From positions 1,205,784-1,269,783 of the forward strand of contig NZ_LT732529.1 in NCBI RefSeq assembly GCF_900156865.1: a DNA stretch of 64,000 bases, written 5' to 3'. The position numbers and the translations under genes are program-made. Origin of the DNA: Litchfieldia sinesaloumensis. Its GTDB lineage: Bacteria > Bacillota > Bacilli > Bacillales > Bacillaceae_L. Shown in pieces: positions 20,346 through 29,173 of this stretch (its first letter is position 1; each line of letters opens with the position of its first letter). The notes beneath the pieces were generated by a model. It worked only from the letters and a program-made list of their open reading frames with translations. It made no database searches and was not told the origin of the DNA.

Positions 20346-21365
20346 GATTTTCTTAACATTCTTTTGCTCTGCAACCATTTCTTTTATCTTACCGTAACCA
20401 ACAAACACTTTTTCTTCTTCATCCCATAGACGGAATTTAAGTGATTTTAGGCTCGTTTTTAAGGTAATGGTTGGTACATGTTGAAGTGGAGCTGTTTGAT
20501 TATGAACCTCTTCTAGCTTGTAATTTGGAACACGTGGGCTTAGGTGATGCACATGGTGATAGCCGATGTTCCCTGTTAACCACTGTAATGGCTTTGGAAG
20601 CTTGTAAAATGAACTTCCTTCGACCGCTGCCTTTACATATTCCCAATTTTCGTCTTCTTCAAAATAGGAATCTTCAAATGTATGCTGAACATAGAATAAC
20701 CATATCCCTGCAATTCCTGAAATCATAAAAATGGTTCCCTGCACGAGTAAAAATGATTGCCACCCGATTGTCAAACATAATATGGTTGCAATTGTAACGA
20801 TTCCGATATTTGTTAAATACGTATTGTATCGTTCTTTCTTTTTTGCTTTTCTTCTGTTAAAGCGATTTTCAATTAAGAATACAAAGATTGGTCCTAAGAT
20901 AAACATGACAAATGGATTGCGGTAGACTCTGTAGCATATTCGCTTCCAGGCAGATGCTTCCAGGTATTCTTCAACTGTCATGACCCAAATGTCTCCTGTA
21001 CCACGCTTATCGAGGTTTGAACTAGTCGCATGGTGGACCGAGTGATCATGCCCCCATTTGCTGTATGGAAATAATGTTAAAATCCCTGTTATAGTTCCGA
21101 TGACTTTATTAGCTTTCCGACTTTTAAAGAAAGAGTGATGACAGCAGTCATGGAAAATAATAAAAGTTCGTACAAGAAAGCCTGCGGCTACTACACTAAT
21201 TGCAAGCGTTAATAGATAGGAAACGTTTAATGAATAATAGGCAAGCACCCATAAACCAAAATAAGGGATGAGGGTGTTGCAAAGCTGAAGTAGACTCGCT
21301 TTAAAGTTTGATTTTTCATATGGAGCTACCTGCTTACGTAAGCTTCGTTGATCTAATTTGTTCAT
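20328..21365 (-). CDS. des: acyl-lipid fatty acid desaturase Des
   Basis: A 345-residue membrane desaturase that introduces cis double bonds (delta-5 in B. subtilis) into membrane acyl chains. The three histidine boxes are intact: HDCCHH (72-77), HDHSVHH (106-112) and HHVHH (about 280). Hydrophobic segments flank the boxes. ATG 21365 is chosen because AAAGGAAAGGAT precedes it. Divergent from the guanylate-kinase-like gene and upstream of desK-desR, the classical arrangement. Confidence 0.95.
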   Translation of the reverse strand: MNKLDQRSLRKQVAPYEKSNFKASLLQLCNTLIPYFGLWVLAYYSLNVSYLLTLAISVVAAGFLVRTFIIFHDCCHHSFFKSRKANKVIGTITGILTLFPYSKWGHDHSVHHATSSNLDKRGTGDIWVMTVEEYLEASAWKRICYRVYRNPFVMFILGPIFVFLIENRFNRRKAKKKERYNTYLTNIGIVTIATILCLTIGWQSFLLVQGTIFMISGIAGIWLFYVQHTFEDSYFEEDENWEYVKAAVEGSSFYKLPKPLQWLTGNIGYHHVHHLSPRVPNYKLEEVHNQTAPLQHVPTITLKTSLKSLKFRLWDEEEKVFVGYGKIKEMVAEQKNVKKIPSLEK

Positions 21366-21496
21366 TTTATCCTTTCCTTTCTTAATTCTCATTTCATATT
21401 TTAGTCAAATTTTTAAATTTCATGAGATGAATTAGGAGGTAAACTCCAATAATTCTCTACGTTTACAATGTTATAGAAGAATTTTGTTTTTCACTA

Positions 21497-21534
21497 GACA
21501 TAGGTGTCATGTGAAAAATATGATAAATGTCATA
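21497..21534. promoter_or_regulatory. candidate DesR-binding region upstream of des
   Basis: Two partly palindromic sites: GACATAGGTGTC (21497-21508) and TATGATAAATGTCATA (21519-21534, 5-bp arms), about 130-170 bases upstream of des. DesR is known to bind tandem imperfect inverted repeats before des; assignment here is inferred. Confidence 0.45.
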
Positions 21535-21600
21535 TGTAGTCATGAATATTTTAAATACACAAAAAATTAATAATCGACATGGGCGAACATAGGGTTTTTA

Positions 21601-21609
21601 TGATATAAT
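21601..21609 (+). promoter_or_regulatory. extended -10 promoter of the guanylate-kinase-like gene
   Basis: TGATATAAT is a TGnTATAAT extended -10. No good -35 at 17 bases. Confidence 0.6.
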
Positions 21610-21650
21610 GAAAAGACAGAATTTTTAAATTAATAAAAAGGAGGAAATAT

Positions 21651-22241
21651 ATGTATCGATTAAAAGATCAGGAGAGAATTTTCATATATACCGGTCCAGA
21701 CGGCTCCGGTAGAAAAACACTAGGCAAAATGGTTGCCACAGCTTTTGATATGCAAACCGTTCCCTCTTTCACAACTCGAAGTCCCCGTCCCTTTGAAAAC
21801 AACGGAGAAGATTACCACTTTGTAAGTAAAGAAACCTTCCAGCAAATGATGCAGCAAAATGAATTCCTAGAGAGTGTCGAAATTGATGGGCATTTTTATG
21901 GGATACGTGAAATTGACATTGTAAATATTTTTAAGAAAAATAAAGTTATCTACTTAACATTAAATCCTGAAGGTGCAACCCTATTGAAGGAAATGTACGG
22001 AGATAAGGCAATTCGTATCTTTGTGTATGCGGATCGCCTAACGGTTTATGAAAGACAGCAAAAGCGTGGAGATAGTGAAGAAGACATTGTACGACACATG
22101 AACCATTATGATGAGACAATGGCTTATAAGGCATTTTGTGAACATGTGTATGAAAACTATGACCTACCTCAGGTCTCCTATCAGATCAGTGAAATGATTG
22201 AAACCTACTTAGATAGACAGTTGATTGCCGATGATTACTAA
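21651..22241 (+). CDS. guanylate-kinase-like protein with altered P-loop
   Basis: A 196-residue member of the guanylate kinase superfamily. GMP-binding features are clear: FTTRSPRPFENNGEDYHFV and the following lid-like region. The P-loop reads GPDGSGRKT (15-23) where true Gmk has GPSGxGKGT: the invariant Lys position is Arg and Lys follows one residue later. It is therefore unlikely to be the essential Gmk and may be a divergent nucleotide-binding paralogue with weak or no kinase activity. AAAAGGAGG precedes the ATG. Monocistronic with its own promoter and terminator. Confidence 0.8.
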   Translation: MYRLKDQERIFIYTGPDGSGRKTLGKMVATAFDMQTVPSFTTRSPRPFENNGEDYHFVSKETFQQMMQQNEFLESVEIDGHFYGIREIDIVNIFKKNKVIYLTLNPEGATLLKEMYGDKAIRIFVYADRLTVYERQQKRGDSEEDIVRHMNHYDETMAYKAFCEHVYENYDLPQVSYQISEMIETYLDRQLIADDY

Positions 22242-22246
22242 AAAAT

Positions 22247-22284
22247 AGCCCCGGTGGTTCACTGAACCAATCGGGGCTTTTTTT
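22247..22284 (+). terminator. terminator after the guanylate-kinase-like gene
   Basis: Long stem with arms beginning AGCCCCG (22247-22253) and ending CGGGGCT (22272-22278), with inner TGGTTCA/TGAACCA pairing, then seven T. Confidence 0.92.
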
Positions 22285-22360
22285 AAAAAAGATTAGAAGG
22301 TATAAAATTCTTTACGTAGTATTTCAATGCCTAGCTCCAGGTGCCTTGTGCTTTTGAATA

Positions 22361-23293
22361 TTACAGGCTGTTAAAACTATCTGTCAGAACTGGAACAACT
22401 TGTTTCTTACGTGAAACTACACCTTTTAATTCAGCAGTTTTGTTTGTTAACGTTACATTAAATGCTTTTTCTACTGCACTTGTCTTCTCACCTATTGCAA
22501 GCCCAACAGAATCATTGTTTAAAATGTCTGTGATAACAAGTAGGAATAGATCAAGTCCGTTTTCAGTAATTTGTTGATTCATTACTTCTTCTAGTTCTGA
22601 TTGTCTTTCAAGAACATCTTTTGGATCAACAACGTTTACTTGAGCAATTTGAACTTTGTTACCATTCATTGAGAATTCTTTTGAGTCTAAAGAGACCAAT
22701 TGTTGTGCTGTTTTGTCACTTACATTAGCACCAGCTTTTAACATTTCAAGACCATAGCTGTCTGCGTCAACACCAGCGACATCTGCCAATTCACGTGCAG
22801 CAACAACATCTTCTTCTGTACAAGTTGGTGATTTAAATAAGAGTGAATCAGAGATAATGGCGGACAGCATTAGCCCAGCAACCTCTTTTGAAATAGCTAC
22901 ATTGTTTTCTTTATATAGTTTGTTAAGGATAGTTGCCGTACAACCCACTGGTTCAACACGGAAATACAAAGGATCACTTGTTTCAAAGTTTGCGACACGA
23001 TGATGATCGATTACTTCTTTAATTTTTACATTTTCCAGCCCGTCAGCACTTTGTTGACGCTCGTTGTGGTCGACTAAAATAACAGATTGGGCCTCGTTTG
23101 CTACATTCTCCACCAAACGTGGTGCTTCTGCATTAAAATAGTTTAAAGCGAATTGTGTTTCACTGTTTACTTCCCCTAAACGTACCGGCTCAGCATCAAC
23201 ACCAAGTTTCTTCTTTAACTCTGCGTATGCGATTGCTGAGCAAATTGTATCGGTATCCGGATTCTTATGACCAAAGACAAGTACTTTTTCCAT
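22361..23293 (-). CDS. ppaC: manganese-dependent inorganic pyrophosphatase
   Basis: A 310-residue family II pyrophosphatase (DHH phosphoesterase) hydrolysing PPi to phosphate. Metal-binding motifs: GHKNPDTD (8-15), VDHNE (74-78) and DHH (96-98); the C-terminal substrate-binding SRKKQVVP is present. The usual GSTATI block reads GCTATI. ATAAGGAG lies upstream. Cytosolic; drives biosynthetic reactions by removing PPi. Confidence 0.95.
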   Translation of the reverse strand: MEKVLVFGHKNPDTDTICSAIAYAELKKKLGVDAEPVRLGEVNSETQFALNYFNAEAPRLVENVANEAQSVILVDHNERQQSADGLENVKIKEVIDHHRVANFETSDPLYFRVEPVGCTATILNKLYKENNVAISKEVAGLMLSAIISDSLLFKSPTCTEEDVVAARELADVAGVDADSYGLEMLKAGANVSDKTAQQLVSLDSKEFSMNGNKVQIAQVNVVDPKDVLERQSELEEVMNQQITENGLDLFLLVITDILNNDSVGLAIGEKTSAVEKAFNVTLTNKTAELKGVVSRKKQVVPVLTDSFNSL

Positions 23294-23382
23294 TTATTCA
23301 TTACTCCTTATTGCGTATTATGTATGATGTACTCTCTCATTTTACACAAAGATTTGTTTTGGTTAAACAATTTTGGACATTT

Positions 23383-23676
23383 TTATTCGTTTTCTTCATC
23401 TAAATGCGCTTTGCAAAATTCATTAATGACTGCTTCTTCCTCTTCCTCGAGCTCAAAATCAAGTACTTTGCCGTCACCTTTGTTAGTAAAGTAATATTGA
23501 GCGATTCGCTCACCTTTACTATCAACAGCATAAATCACCCTTAGCTCGATCCCACTTTCAGAGTAAAGTTCATCATCTTCTGGCACTTCTATATCCAAAA
23601 AGAATTCATAGCGGTCTCCCTCTAAAATCCCTGTTGGATCTTTTAATTTTTCAACGGTATATTCAGTAATATTCAT
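23383..23676 (-). CDS. DUF6509-like small acidic protein
   Basis: A 97-residue protein starting MNITEYTVEKLKDPTGILEG with a very acidic C-terminus (LEEEEEAVI). I recognise the N-terminal pattern as a small conserved Bacillus family (DUF6509), function unknown. ATG 23676 is preferred over an in-frame GTG at 23688 because AAGGGTGG lies eight bases upstream. Not clearly in an operon with ppaC. Confidence 0.7.
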   Translation of the reverse strand: MNITEYTVEKLKDPTGILEGDRYEFFLDIEVPEDDELYSESGIELRVIYAVDSKGERIAQYYFTNKGDGKVLDFELEEEEEAVINEFCKAHLDEENE

Positions 23677-23858
23677 TAACATTTCCACCCTTCACAAATT
23701 CGATAAACTCCGTAACCATTATACACATTCTTTCCTTAAGAGTGAAAAAATTTCCTATTTCCACTCGATATTCCAAGAAGTCCATATTTTAACTCATAGG
23801 ACTTCCTTTGGATAAATACAATTATAATATATCCTCATCGCAAAGGAGTTGTGGACGG

Positions 23859-24059
23859 ATGGCAGTAATGAATAAAATTGCTTTATTTTTTGTCGTATTA
23901 TACTCCGGTATTATCTTGTCGAATACGTATCTAGGGGAAAATGAACGAGTTCAGTCAAATGTAGTGATTTTTGTCTTAAATGGATTTGCATATATCGTTT
24001 CTGCGATTGAAATGGAAAAGGAAAAGAATCAGTTAGTAGAAAATCGCTCGACAGCATAA
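23859..24059 (+). CDS. 66-residue two-helix membrane protein
   Basis: Begins MAVMNKIALFFVVLYSG, with two hydrophobic segments and a charged C-terminal tail (EMEKEKNQLVENRSTA). AAAGGAG lies ten bases before ATG 23859; ATG 23868 is an alternative. A bidirectional terminator follows immediately. Family not recognised. Confidence 0.65.
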   Translation: MAVMNKIALFFVVLYSGIILSNTYLGENERVQSNVVIFVLNGFAYIVSAIEMEKEKNQLVENRSTA

Positions 24060-24060
24060 A

Positions 24061-24090
24061 ACGACCGCTTCGTAAAAGCGGCCGTTTTTT
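24061..24090. terminator. bidirectional terminator
   Basis: ACGACCGCTT (24061-24070) pairs with AAGCGGCCGT (24076-24085) with one G-U, with T-runs on both strands; serves the small membrane gene and the ArsA-like gene. Confidence 0.9.
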
Positions 24091-25035
24091 CTATTTTGAC
24101 TCAAAAATCCTTGTTTTTAGATGTGTAGCAAATTCCTCCAATAATCCAATTGAATTAATGTCTGTTTCAAATAACGGGATATAAAGTTTTTGTTGCGCTG
24201 GAAATTCATTTTCAATTTTAGATAGGTACTCTTTTTCATTTTCTTTTCGTTTTTTCAGAAATTCACCGTCAGTGTCTTCCGATATGATCTTATTAACAAA
24301 AAGCGTATTAACCGAAATATCATGCCTTCCTAGTAATTTTAGAGCATTTGCTGTTTCGATAATCGGCAGCCGTTCAGGATTGAGGATGAAAATAAAACCG
24401 GTAAGCTTCTTGTTTAATATGATTTTCCTTACAGCAGTGAAGCGCTCTTTTCGTCTTTGCAAGACTTTATAAATTGGATCCTCGATAGGTTCTCCGTCAT
24501 TTAACAATTGTGTATAGGTATCATTTCTCTTTTTTCTTCGTTCAAGCATCCCATCAATCCAAACACCCATTAATTCTGGGAGTGTTAATAATCGAATCGT
24601 GTGCCCGGTTGGTGCAGTATCAAAAATAATCGTATCATAGTGTTTCCCTTCGTCGAGGATGATGGAAACAATCCTATCAAATAAAGCCGCCTCTTCTGCA
24701 CCCGGTGATGAGCTAGCAGCATCAATTTGTCTGTTAACCTCTTCCTGCATATGTGATCCAACTACACCCCTTATATTCTCTTTAACTGTTTTAATATAAT
24801 TCTTTGATTCAATTTCAGGGTCAATCTCGACGGCATCCAATCCAGGATATACTTCAAGGGCTTGGTTATGTAACGATTTATGAAAGATATCCCCCACATT
24901 GTGAGCTGGATCAGTTGATACGAGTAATGTCTTAAGACTATGTTGTGAATGAAGAAGGGCTAGTGCCGCGGCACTCGTGGACTTACCTACCCCACCCTTT
25001 CCACCTACAAAAACGATTCTTTTATCACCAATCAT
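24091..25035 (-). CDS. ArsA/Get3-family ATPase without cysteines
   Basis: A 314-residue anion-transporting-ATPase family protein. The deviant Walker A GGKGGVGKST is at residues 9-18; switch I is STDPAHNVGD and switch II is FDTAPTGHTIRLL. It has a single ATPase domain, like Get3, not the duplicated ArsA. It contains no Cys at all, so it cannot hold arsenite through thiols as ArsA does. ATG 25035 has GGAGGG upstream. It is the last gene behind cstA and the Cys-Cys-tail protein, 14 bases after the latter. A client-handling or transporter-assisting role is inferred only from context. Confidence 0.85.
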   Translation of the reverse strand: MIGDKRIVFVGGKGGVGKSTSAAALALLHSQHSLKTLLVSTDPAHNVGDIFHKSLHNQALEVYPGLDAVEIDPEIESKNYIKTVKENIRGVVGSHMQEEVNRQIDAASSSPGAEEAALFDRIVSIILDEGKHYDTIIFDTAPTGHTIRLLTLPELMGVWIDGMLERRKKRNDTYTQLLNDGEPIEDPIYKVLQRRKERFTAVRKIILNKKLTGFIFILNPERLPIIETANALKLLGRHDISVNTLFVNKIISEDTDGEFLKKRKENEKEYLSKIENEFPAQQKLYIPLFETDINSIGLLEEFATHLKTRIFESK

Positions 25036-25049
25036 TTTATTCCCTCCAA

Positions 25050-25313
25050 TTAACAACAACGAATTCCTGTGAGAGGCGATTTTTCCATCCCCATTCGCAA
25101 ATGCCATTCATGAAATTTTTCAAGCATATATGGATATAGCTCTAATGTGTAGTAGAAAGCAGGATTTGGGAGTCCAAGAGTTTCAGATAAACAGAGAAGT
25201 AAGAATAGGTCGTCTTCGTCTCTTAGTTCCCTTGCAATTTCTGTTCGATGATTTACCGAGAGAATCTCATCGTATAATTGGAGCAACCTTTTCAAGGCTT
25301 CTATTCCCTTCAT
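25050..25313 (-). CDS. 87-residue protein with C-terminal Cys-Cys (cory-CC-star-like)
   Basis: A small helical protein (MKGIEALKRLLQLYDEILS...) ending GIRCC-stop, with one further Cys at residue 41. I recall an NCBI family named 'cory-CC-star' for small proteins ending in CC near cstA and ArsA-type genes; I cannot confirm membership. GAAGGTGAAAGA precedes ATG 25313, which is preferred over the longer frame from 25400 that runs through a terminator-like hairpin. Located between cstA and the ArsA-like ATPase. Confidence 0.75.
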   Translation of the reverse strand: MKGIEALKRLLQLYDEILSVNHRTEIARELRDEDDLFLLLCLSETLGLPNPAFYYTLELYPYMLEKFHEWHLRMGMEKSPLTGIRCC

Positions 25314-25335
25314 TCTTTCACCTTCTTTACATAAA

Positions 25336-25373
25336 GTGAAAAAGGAAGCCCTCTTAATAAGGGTTCCTTTTTC
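25336..25373 (-). terminator. hairpin with T-run between cstA and the CC-tail gene
   Basis: GAAAAAGGAAGCCCT (25338-25352) pairs with AGGGTTCCTTTTTC (25360-25373) with a one-base bulge; the minus strand ends in TTTTTC. Probably a partial terminator adjusting the ratio of cstA to downstream genes. Confidence 0.75.
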
Positions 25374-25383
25374 ATACCTGTAT

Positions 25384-27129
25384 TTACATATTCGAATCAA
25401 AGTTTTGAGGGTTCTCCTTCTTACTTAATTCTTTAAACGCAGTTAATACAATCCAAACAGCGAAGATTAAAATAATACTTCCTAGTATAAATAATAATAA
25501 ATTAGCGTCTGTCCCTCCTACCCCTGCCCAGTCGAAGATAACCTGTTGGACCATTGCCCAAACGGTCATGACGAGTAGGAAAAGCATTGGGATGAGGGTC
25601 ACTAAATAATTACGTCCTAGCCTTTTTAACCAAACGGAAATTAACATTAAGCTAATTGCCGCTAGTAGTTGGTTTGAGGTACCAAACAATGGCCATAACA
25701 CATATCCACCAGAACCAAAACCATTCGGACCTTTTGGTAAAAGGACTAAAGCTGCACTCGTTACGACTGCAACAGTCGTAGCAATATGTGCTTTTTGAAG
25801 TGAAGGCAGTTTATATTCAGAACCTAGCTCTGCAATAATATATCTCATCAGACGTACGGAAGAGTCTAATGTTGTTGCAGCAAAACTAACAACAATAATG
25901 GCGATGATCGTTGCTGCAATGTCAGCAGGAATTCCAATTCCGGTTGCTAACTGGGCACCACCCGAAATGAAGTTTCCTAGTCCCCCAGAGTTTGCTGCGG
26001 CAAAACTACTATATGCTGCTTTAAAATCTCCTGCATTTGCGAATAAAGTAACACAGGCAATAATTGAAATTAGCGCTAGGAATCCTTCACCAACTGCCCC
26101 AAAATAGCCAACAAAGCGAGCGTCGGTTTCTTTATTTAATTGTTTTGAAGAAGTTCCTGAAGATACAAGTCCATGGAAACCGGAGATTGCCCCACATGCG
26201 ATCGTGATAAACATTAGTGGTAACCAAGATTTATCTGTTGCATCTGGGTTCATCATAGGTGCTGTAATTTCTGGATTTAAAAATACCAGTCCTAAATACA
26301 TAATAGCTAACCCAATTACGAGTTGATGAGAGTTAATATAGTCTCTCGGCTGTAGTAATTTCCAGACAGGTAGTGTTGACGCAAAATAACAATAGACCAT
26401 AAGGATAATAATCCAGACAAAGAATGCCATAGACACACCATTAAGTCCAAATAACGTCGTGGCTTCTGCACCGCCAAAGTAACTTACGAGATCAATTTGC
26501 AATGCTGGTATTTTACTAGTAAGAATTGCAGACCCATACATGATAATTAATGCTACAATTGATGGAAGCAACATGCTGCCCTTTTTTCTGTAAACAGCAT
26601 ATCCAATCCAAATGGCAAGTGGTATTTCGATAAACACTGGAATAACACTTGCTGGGAATTTAATAAATAAATTTGAGATAACCCAAGCAAATACCGCATT
26701 AACCATTAAAACCAAAATCAGGATGATAAATAAAAATAAGAGCTTTGCTTTTTTACCTATTAACTTATCTGCAAGTGTACCTACTGATTGCCCCTTGTTT
26801 CTGACTGAGAGGACAAGGGTTCCGAAATCATGTACGCCTGCAGCAAAGACAGTGCCTAATACAACCCATAATAACGCAGGTCCCCAACCCCAATAGACTG
26901 CAATGGCAGGACCAACGATTGGTGCGGCGCCCGCAACTGATGTGAAATGATGTCCCCACAAAACATGTTTCTTTGTTGGAACAAAATCCACACCATCGTT
27001 AAACTCATGTGCAGGTGTAACAAAATTGGGATCAAGCCGGTAAATTTTCTCAGCAACGAATTTTGAATAATACCGATACCCTAAAATAAAGACAATTGTA
27101 CCAAACACAGCTAACCAGATTGCACTCAA
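25384..27129 (-). CDS. cstA: carbon starvation protein CstA (pyruvate/peptide permease)
   Basis: A 581-residue polytopic membrane protein with about 16 hydrophobic segments and the CstA signatures VLWGHHFTSVAGAAPIVGPA, GVHDFGTLVLSVRNKGQSVG and GFHGLVSSGTSSKQL. CstA/BtsT proteins take up pyruvate (E. coli) or have been linked to peptide use. The TTG at 27129 is chosen because GGAGGG lies six bases upstream; the frame is open to 27183 without an RBS. A CcpA site overlaps the promoter. Operon: cstA, CC-tail protein, ArsA-like ATPase. Confidence 0.93.
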   Translation of the reverse strand: MSAIWLAVFGTIVFILGYRYYSKFVAEKIYRLDPNFVTPAHEFNDGVDFVPTKKHVLWGHHFTSVAGAAPIVGPAIAVYWGWGPALLWVVLGTVFAAGVHDFGTLVLSVRNKGQSVGTLADKLIGKKAKLLFLFIILILVLMVNAVFAWVISNLFIKFPASVIPVFIEIPLAIWIGYAVYRKKGSMLLPSIVALIIMYGSAILTSKIPALQIDLVSYFGGAEATTLFGLNGVSMAFFVWIIILMVYCYFASTLPVWKLLQPRDYINSHQLVIGLAIMYLGLVFLNPEITAPMMNPDATDKSWLPLMFITIACGAISGFHGLVSSGTSSKQLNKETDARFVGYFGAVGEGFLALISIIACVTLFANAGDFKAAYSSFAAANSGGLGNFISGGAQLATGIGIPADIAATIIAIIVVSFAATTLDSSVRLMRYIIAELGSEYKLPSLQKAHIATTVAVVTSAALVLLPKGPNGFGSGGYVLWPLFGTSNQLLAAISLMLISVWLKRLGRNYLVTLIPMLFLLVMTVWAMVQQVIFDWAGVGGTDANLLLFILGSIILIFAVWIVLTAFKELSKKENPQNFDSNM

Positions 27130-27187
27130 GCTATTCCCTCCAATACACATTTTTTTATTGCAGGTGTTCAACTTAATGCTCATTTAT

Positions 27188-27217
27188 ATGTTAAATGGTA
27201 TTTGTAAGCGCTGTCAA
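27188..27217 (-). promoter_or_regulatory. cstA promoter with overlapping cre (CcpA) site
   Basis: Minus-strand -35 TTGACA (27212-27217), 18-base spacer, TAACAT (27188-27193). The -35 lies inside a near-consensus cre: TGTAAGCGCTGTCA on the plus strand at 27203-27216. CcpA binding here should repress cstA during growth on preferred sugars. Confidence 0.85.
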
Positions 27218-27316
27218 TATAATTAACTAAAAAATCAATATATTCAAAAATCGACAAAATATGTTGGAATATCAGCGAAAAGATTCTCGCGATATTGTGT
27301 TACTAATCATATAAAG

Positions 27317-27345
27317 AGCCCGCGGAAGATTATACTTCGCGGGCT
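27317..27345 (-). terminator. hairpin terminator after the ABC importer operon
   Basis: GCCCGCGGAAG and CTTCGCGGGC pair with one bulge; short T-run on the minus strand. Confidence 0.7.
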
Positions 27346-27354
27346 TGTCGTATC

Positions 27355-28149
27355 TTATGAAAGCAATGCACGGTCATTTGTCATTTTCGCGCCTCTGATT
27401 CGTTGGAACTCATTTAGTAATTGGTCAACAGTCAAATTGGCTTTTTCCTGTTCATCAACTTCTAGAATAATTTGTCCCTTATCCATCATGATTAGACGGT
27501 TTCCTAAATCGAGTGCTTGCTGCATGTTATGGGTGACCATTAAAGTTGTTAAGTTATATTTTTTAACGATTTCTTTCGTTAAATTCGTAATTAATTCTGC
27601 ACGAGCAGGGTCTAGTGCTGCGGTGTGTTCATCAAGTAACAAAATTGAAGGCTCTGTGAAGGTTGCCATCAATAATGATAATGCTTGTCGTTCTCCACCA
27701 GATAGCAAGCCTACCTTAGCCGATAATCGATTCTCTAATCCTAGATTAAGAGACTCAAGTACTTCCCTAAAGTAATCCTTGCGGTTCTTTGTTACACCTC
27801 TACGTAACGTGCGAGTCTTGTTACGTGAGTAGGCCATTGCAAGGTTCTCTTCAATGGTCATGTTCGGTGCAGTACCTGCCATCGGGTCCTGAAATACACG
27901 GCCGATGAGCTTAGCACGTTTATGTTCCGGTAAAAATGTAACGTCCTTATCTGCTATGACAACAGAACCTGCGTCTGGAATTAGGACTCCAGAGATTACG
28001 TTCATTAATGTAGATTTACCAGCACCATTACTACCAATTACAGTTACAAAATCGCCTTCTTTTAATTGTAAATTGGTCCAATCGAGTGCAACTTTTTCAT
28101 CGGGTGTACCTTCATTAAAGATTTTATGAATTTGATTTAAGTGCAGCAT
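27355..28149 (-). CDS. ABC transporter ATP-binding protein (TrpZ/YcjV-like importer)
   Basis: A 264-residue ATPase: Walker A GSNGAGKST, signature LSGGERQALS, Walker B ILLLDEH and a switch His in VTHNMQQAL. This DEHTAALDP variant is typical of the ATPase paired with TrpX/TrpY-like importers. ATG 28149 (MLHLNQIHKIF) follows GGGTGAG. The start overlaps the permease stop by 26 bases, so translation is coupled. Confidence 0.88.
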   Translation of the reverse strand: MLHLNQIHKIFNEGTPDEKVALDWTNLQLKEGDFVTVIGSNGAGKSTLMNVISGVLIPDAGSVVIADKDVTFLPEHKRAKLIGRVFQDPMAGTAPNMTIEENLAMAYSRNKTRTLRRGVTKNRKDYFREVLESLNLGLENRLSAKVGLLSGGERQALSLLMATFTEPSILLLDEHTAALDPARAELITNLTKEIVKKYNLTTLMVTHNMQQALDLGNRLIMMDKGQIILEVDEQEKANLTVDQLLNEFQRIRGAKMTNDRALLS

Positions 28150-29155
28150 TTGCCTCACCCTTTCTCTCTGAAGGTGCGTTGTTCATTTCTACAAGTTGTT
28201 GTTGGCGTTTAGCTCTTCTGCTCTTCTCTTTTGTACCTTCTAGAATTTTAGGAAGTACTAATGCAATAATTACGATGATGGCTGTAATTAATTTCATATC
28301 TCCAGGTTGGAGAAATTCAACTCGTAGAGCGAGTGAGACAACAATTCGATAAATGATGGCTCCACCAATGACAGCGAGTGTAGCTCTTGCAATAGTTTTA
28401 ACACCGAATAAAGCTTCACCGATTATGACAGATGCAAGACCAATTACAATCATCCCGATACCCATTCCAACATCAGCAAACCCGCCTTGTTGAGCAATAA
28501 GTGATCCTGAGAATGCAACAAGTGCATTGGATAATCCTAGCCCGAGAATTGTCATAAGATTTGTATTTGCAGAAAAGCTGGAAATCATTTTTTTGTTATC
28601 ACCAGTTGCTCTGACTGCAAGACCAATCTCGGTTCGGAGAAAGAAATCAATTAAAAATTTAATCACGAATGTAACAACAATCATAAAGAGTAAAATACCC
28701 CATGTTTTCGGTAAGCTATCTCCTAAACCGATTGCGGATAAAATCGAATTAAAAAAGGAATCTAATCCTAATGAGGAAAATACGTCAGTTACCTTAGTAA
28801 AAGCAGTATCAATATTTAATAAAGAAACATTTGATTTGCCCATAATTCGTAGATTAATTGAATAAAGGGCGATCATCATCAAAATACCAGATAGTAGAGC
28901 GTTAATTCTACCTACCGTGTGTAAGAGTCCAGTTATACTACCTGCAATAAATCCTGCAACAAGGGCTAACAATGTTGCAATAAAAGGATTTACTCCATTA
29001 GTAATTAAGATGGCAGAAACAGCAGCTCCTGTTACGAAGCTGCCGTCAACCGTCAAGTCTGGAAAATCTAAAATACGGAAGGACAGGTATACACCAATTG
29101 CCATGATTGCATAGATGATTCCTGATTCAAATGCCCCAAAAAATGCCGTAAACAT
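28124..29155 (-). CDS. ABC importer permease (BPD type 2, TrpY-like)
   Basis: A 343-residue permease of the branched-chain/sugar permease family (PF02653) with about nine membrane helices. The N-terminal FRILDFPDLTVDGSFVTGAA is characteristic of the TrpY/ABC_sub_bind-associated group, and EIGLAVRATGDNKKMISS is the coupling-loop motif. The C-terminus is Lys/Arg/Gln-rich. It lies between the binding lipoprotein (18 bases upstream) and the ATPase. Confidence 0.88.
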   Translation of the reverse strand: MFTAFFGAFESGIIYAIMAIGVYLSFRILDFPDLTVDGSFVTGAAVSAILITNGVNPFIATLLALVAGFIAGSITGLLHTVGRINALLSGILMMIALYSINLRIMGKSNVSLLNIDTAFTKVTDVFSSLGLDSFFNSILSAIGLGDSLPKTWGILLFMIVVTFVIKFLIDFFLRTEIGLAVRATGDNKKMISSFSANTNLMTILGLGLSNALVAFSGSLIAQQGGFADVGMGIGMIVIGLASVIIGEALFGVKTIARATLAVIGGAIIYRIVVSLALRVEFLQPGDMKLITAIIVIIALVLPKILEGTKEKSRRAKRQQQLVEMNNAPSERKGEANAALKSNS

Positions 29156-29173
29156 ATTGAATCATCCTTTCTC

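Noticed and set aside
22326-22350. CCTAGCTCCAGGTGCC, resembling a fragment of a common Bacillus intergenic repeat
   Set aside because: Too short and no second copy in this window to confirm it.
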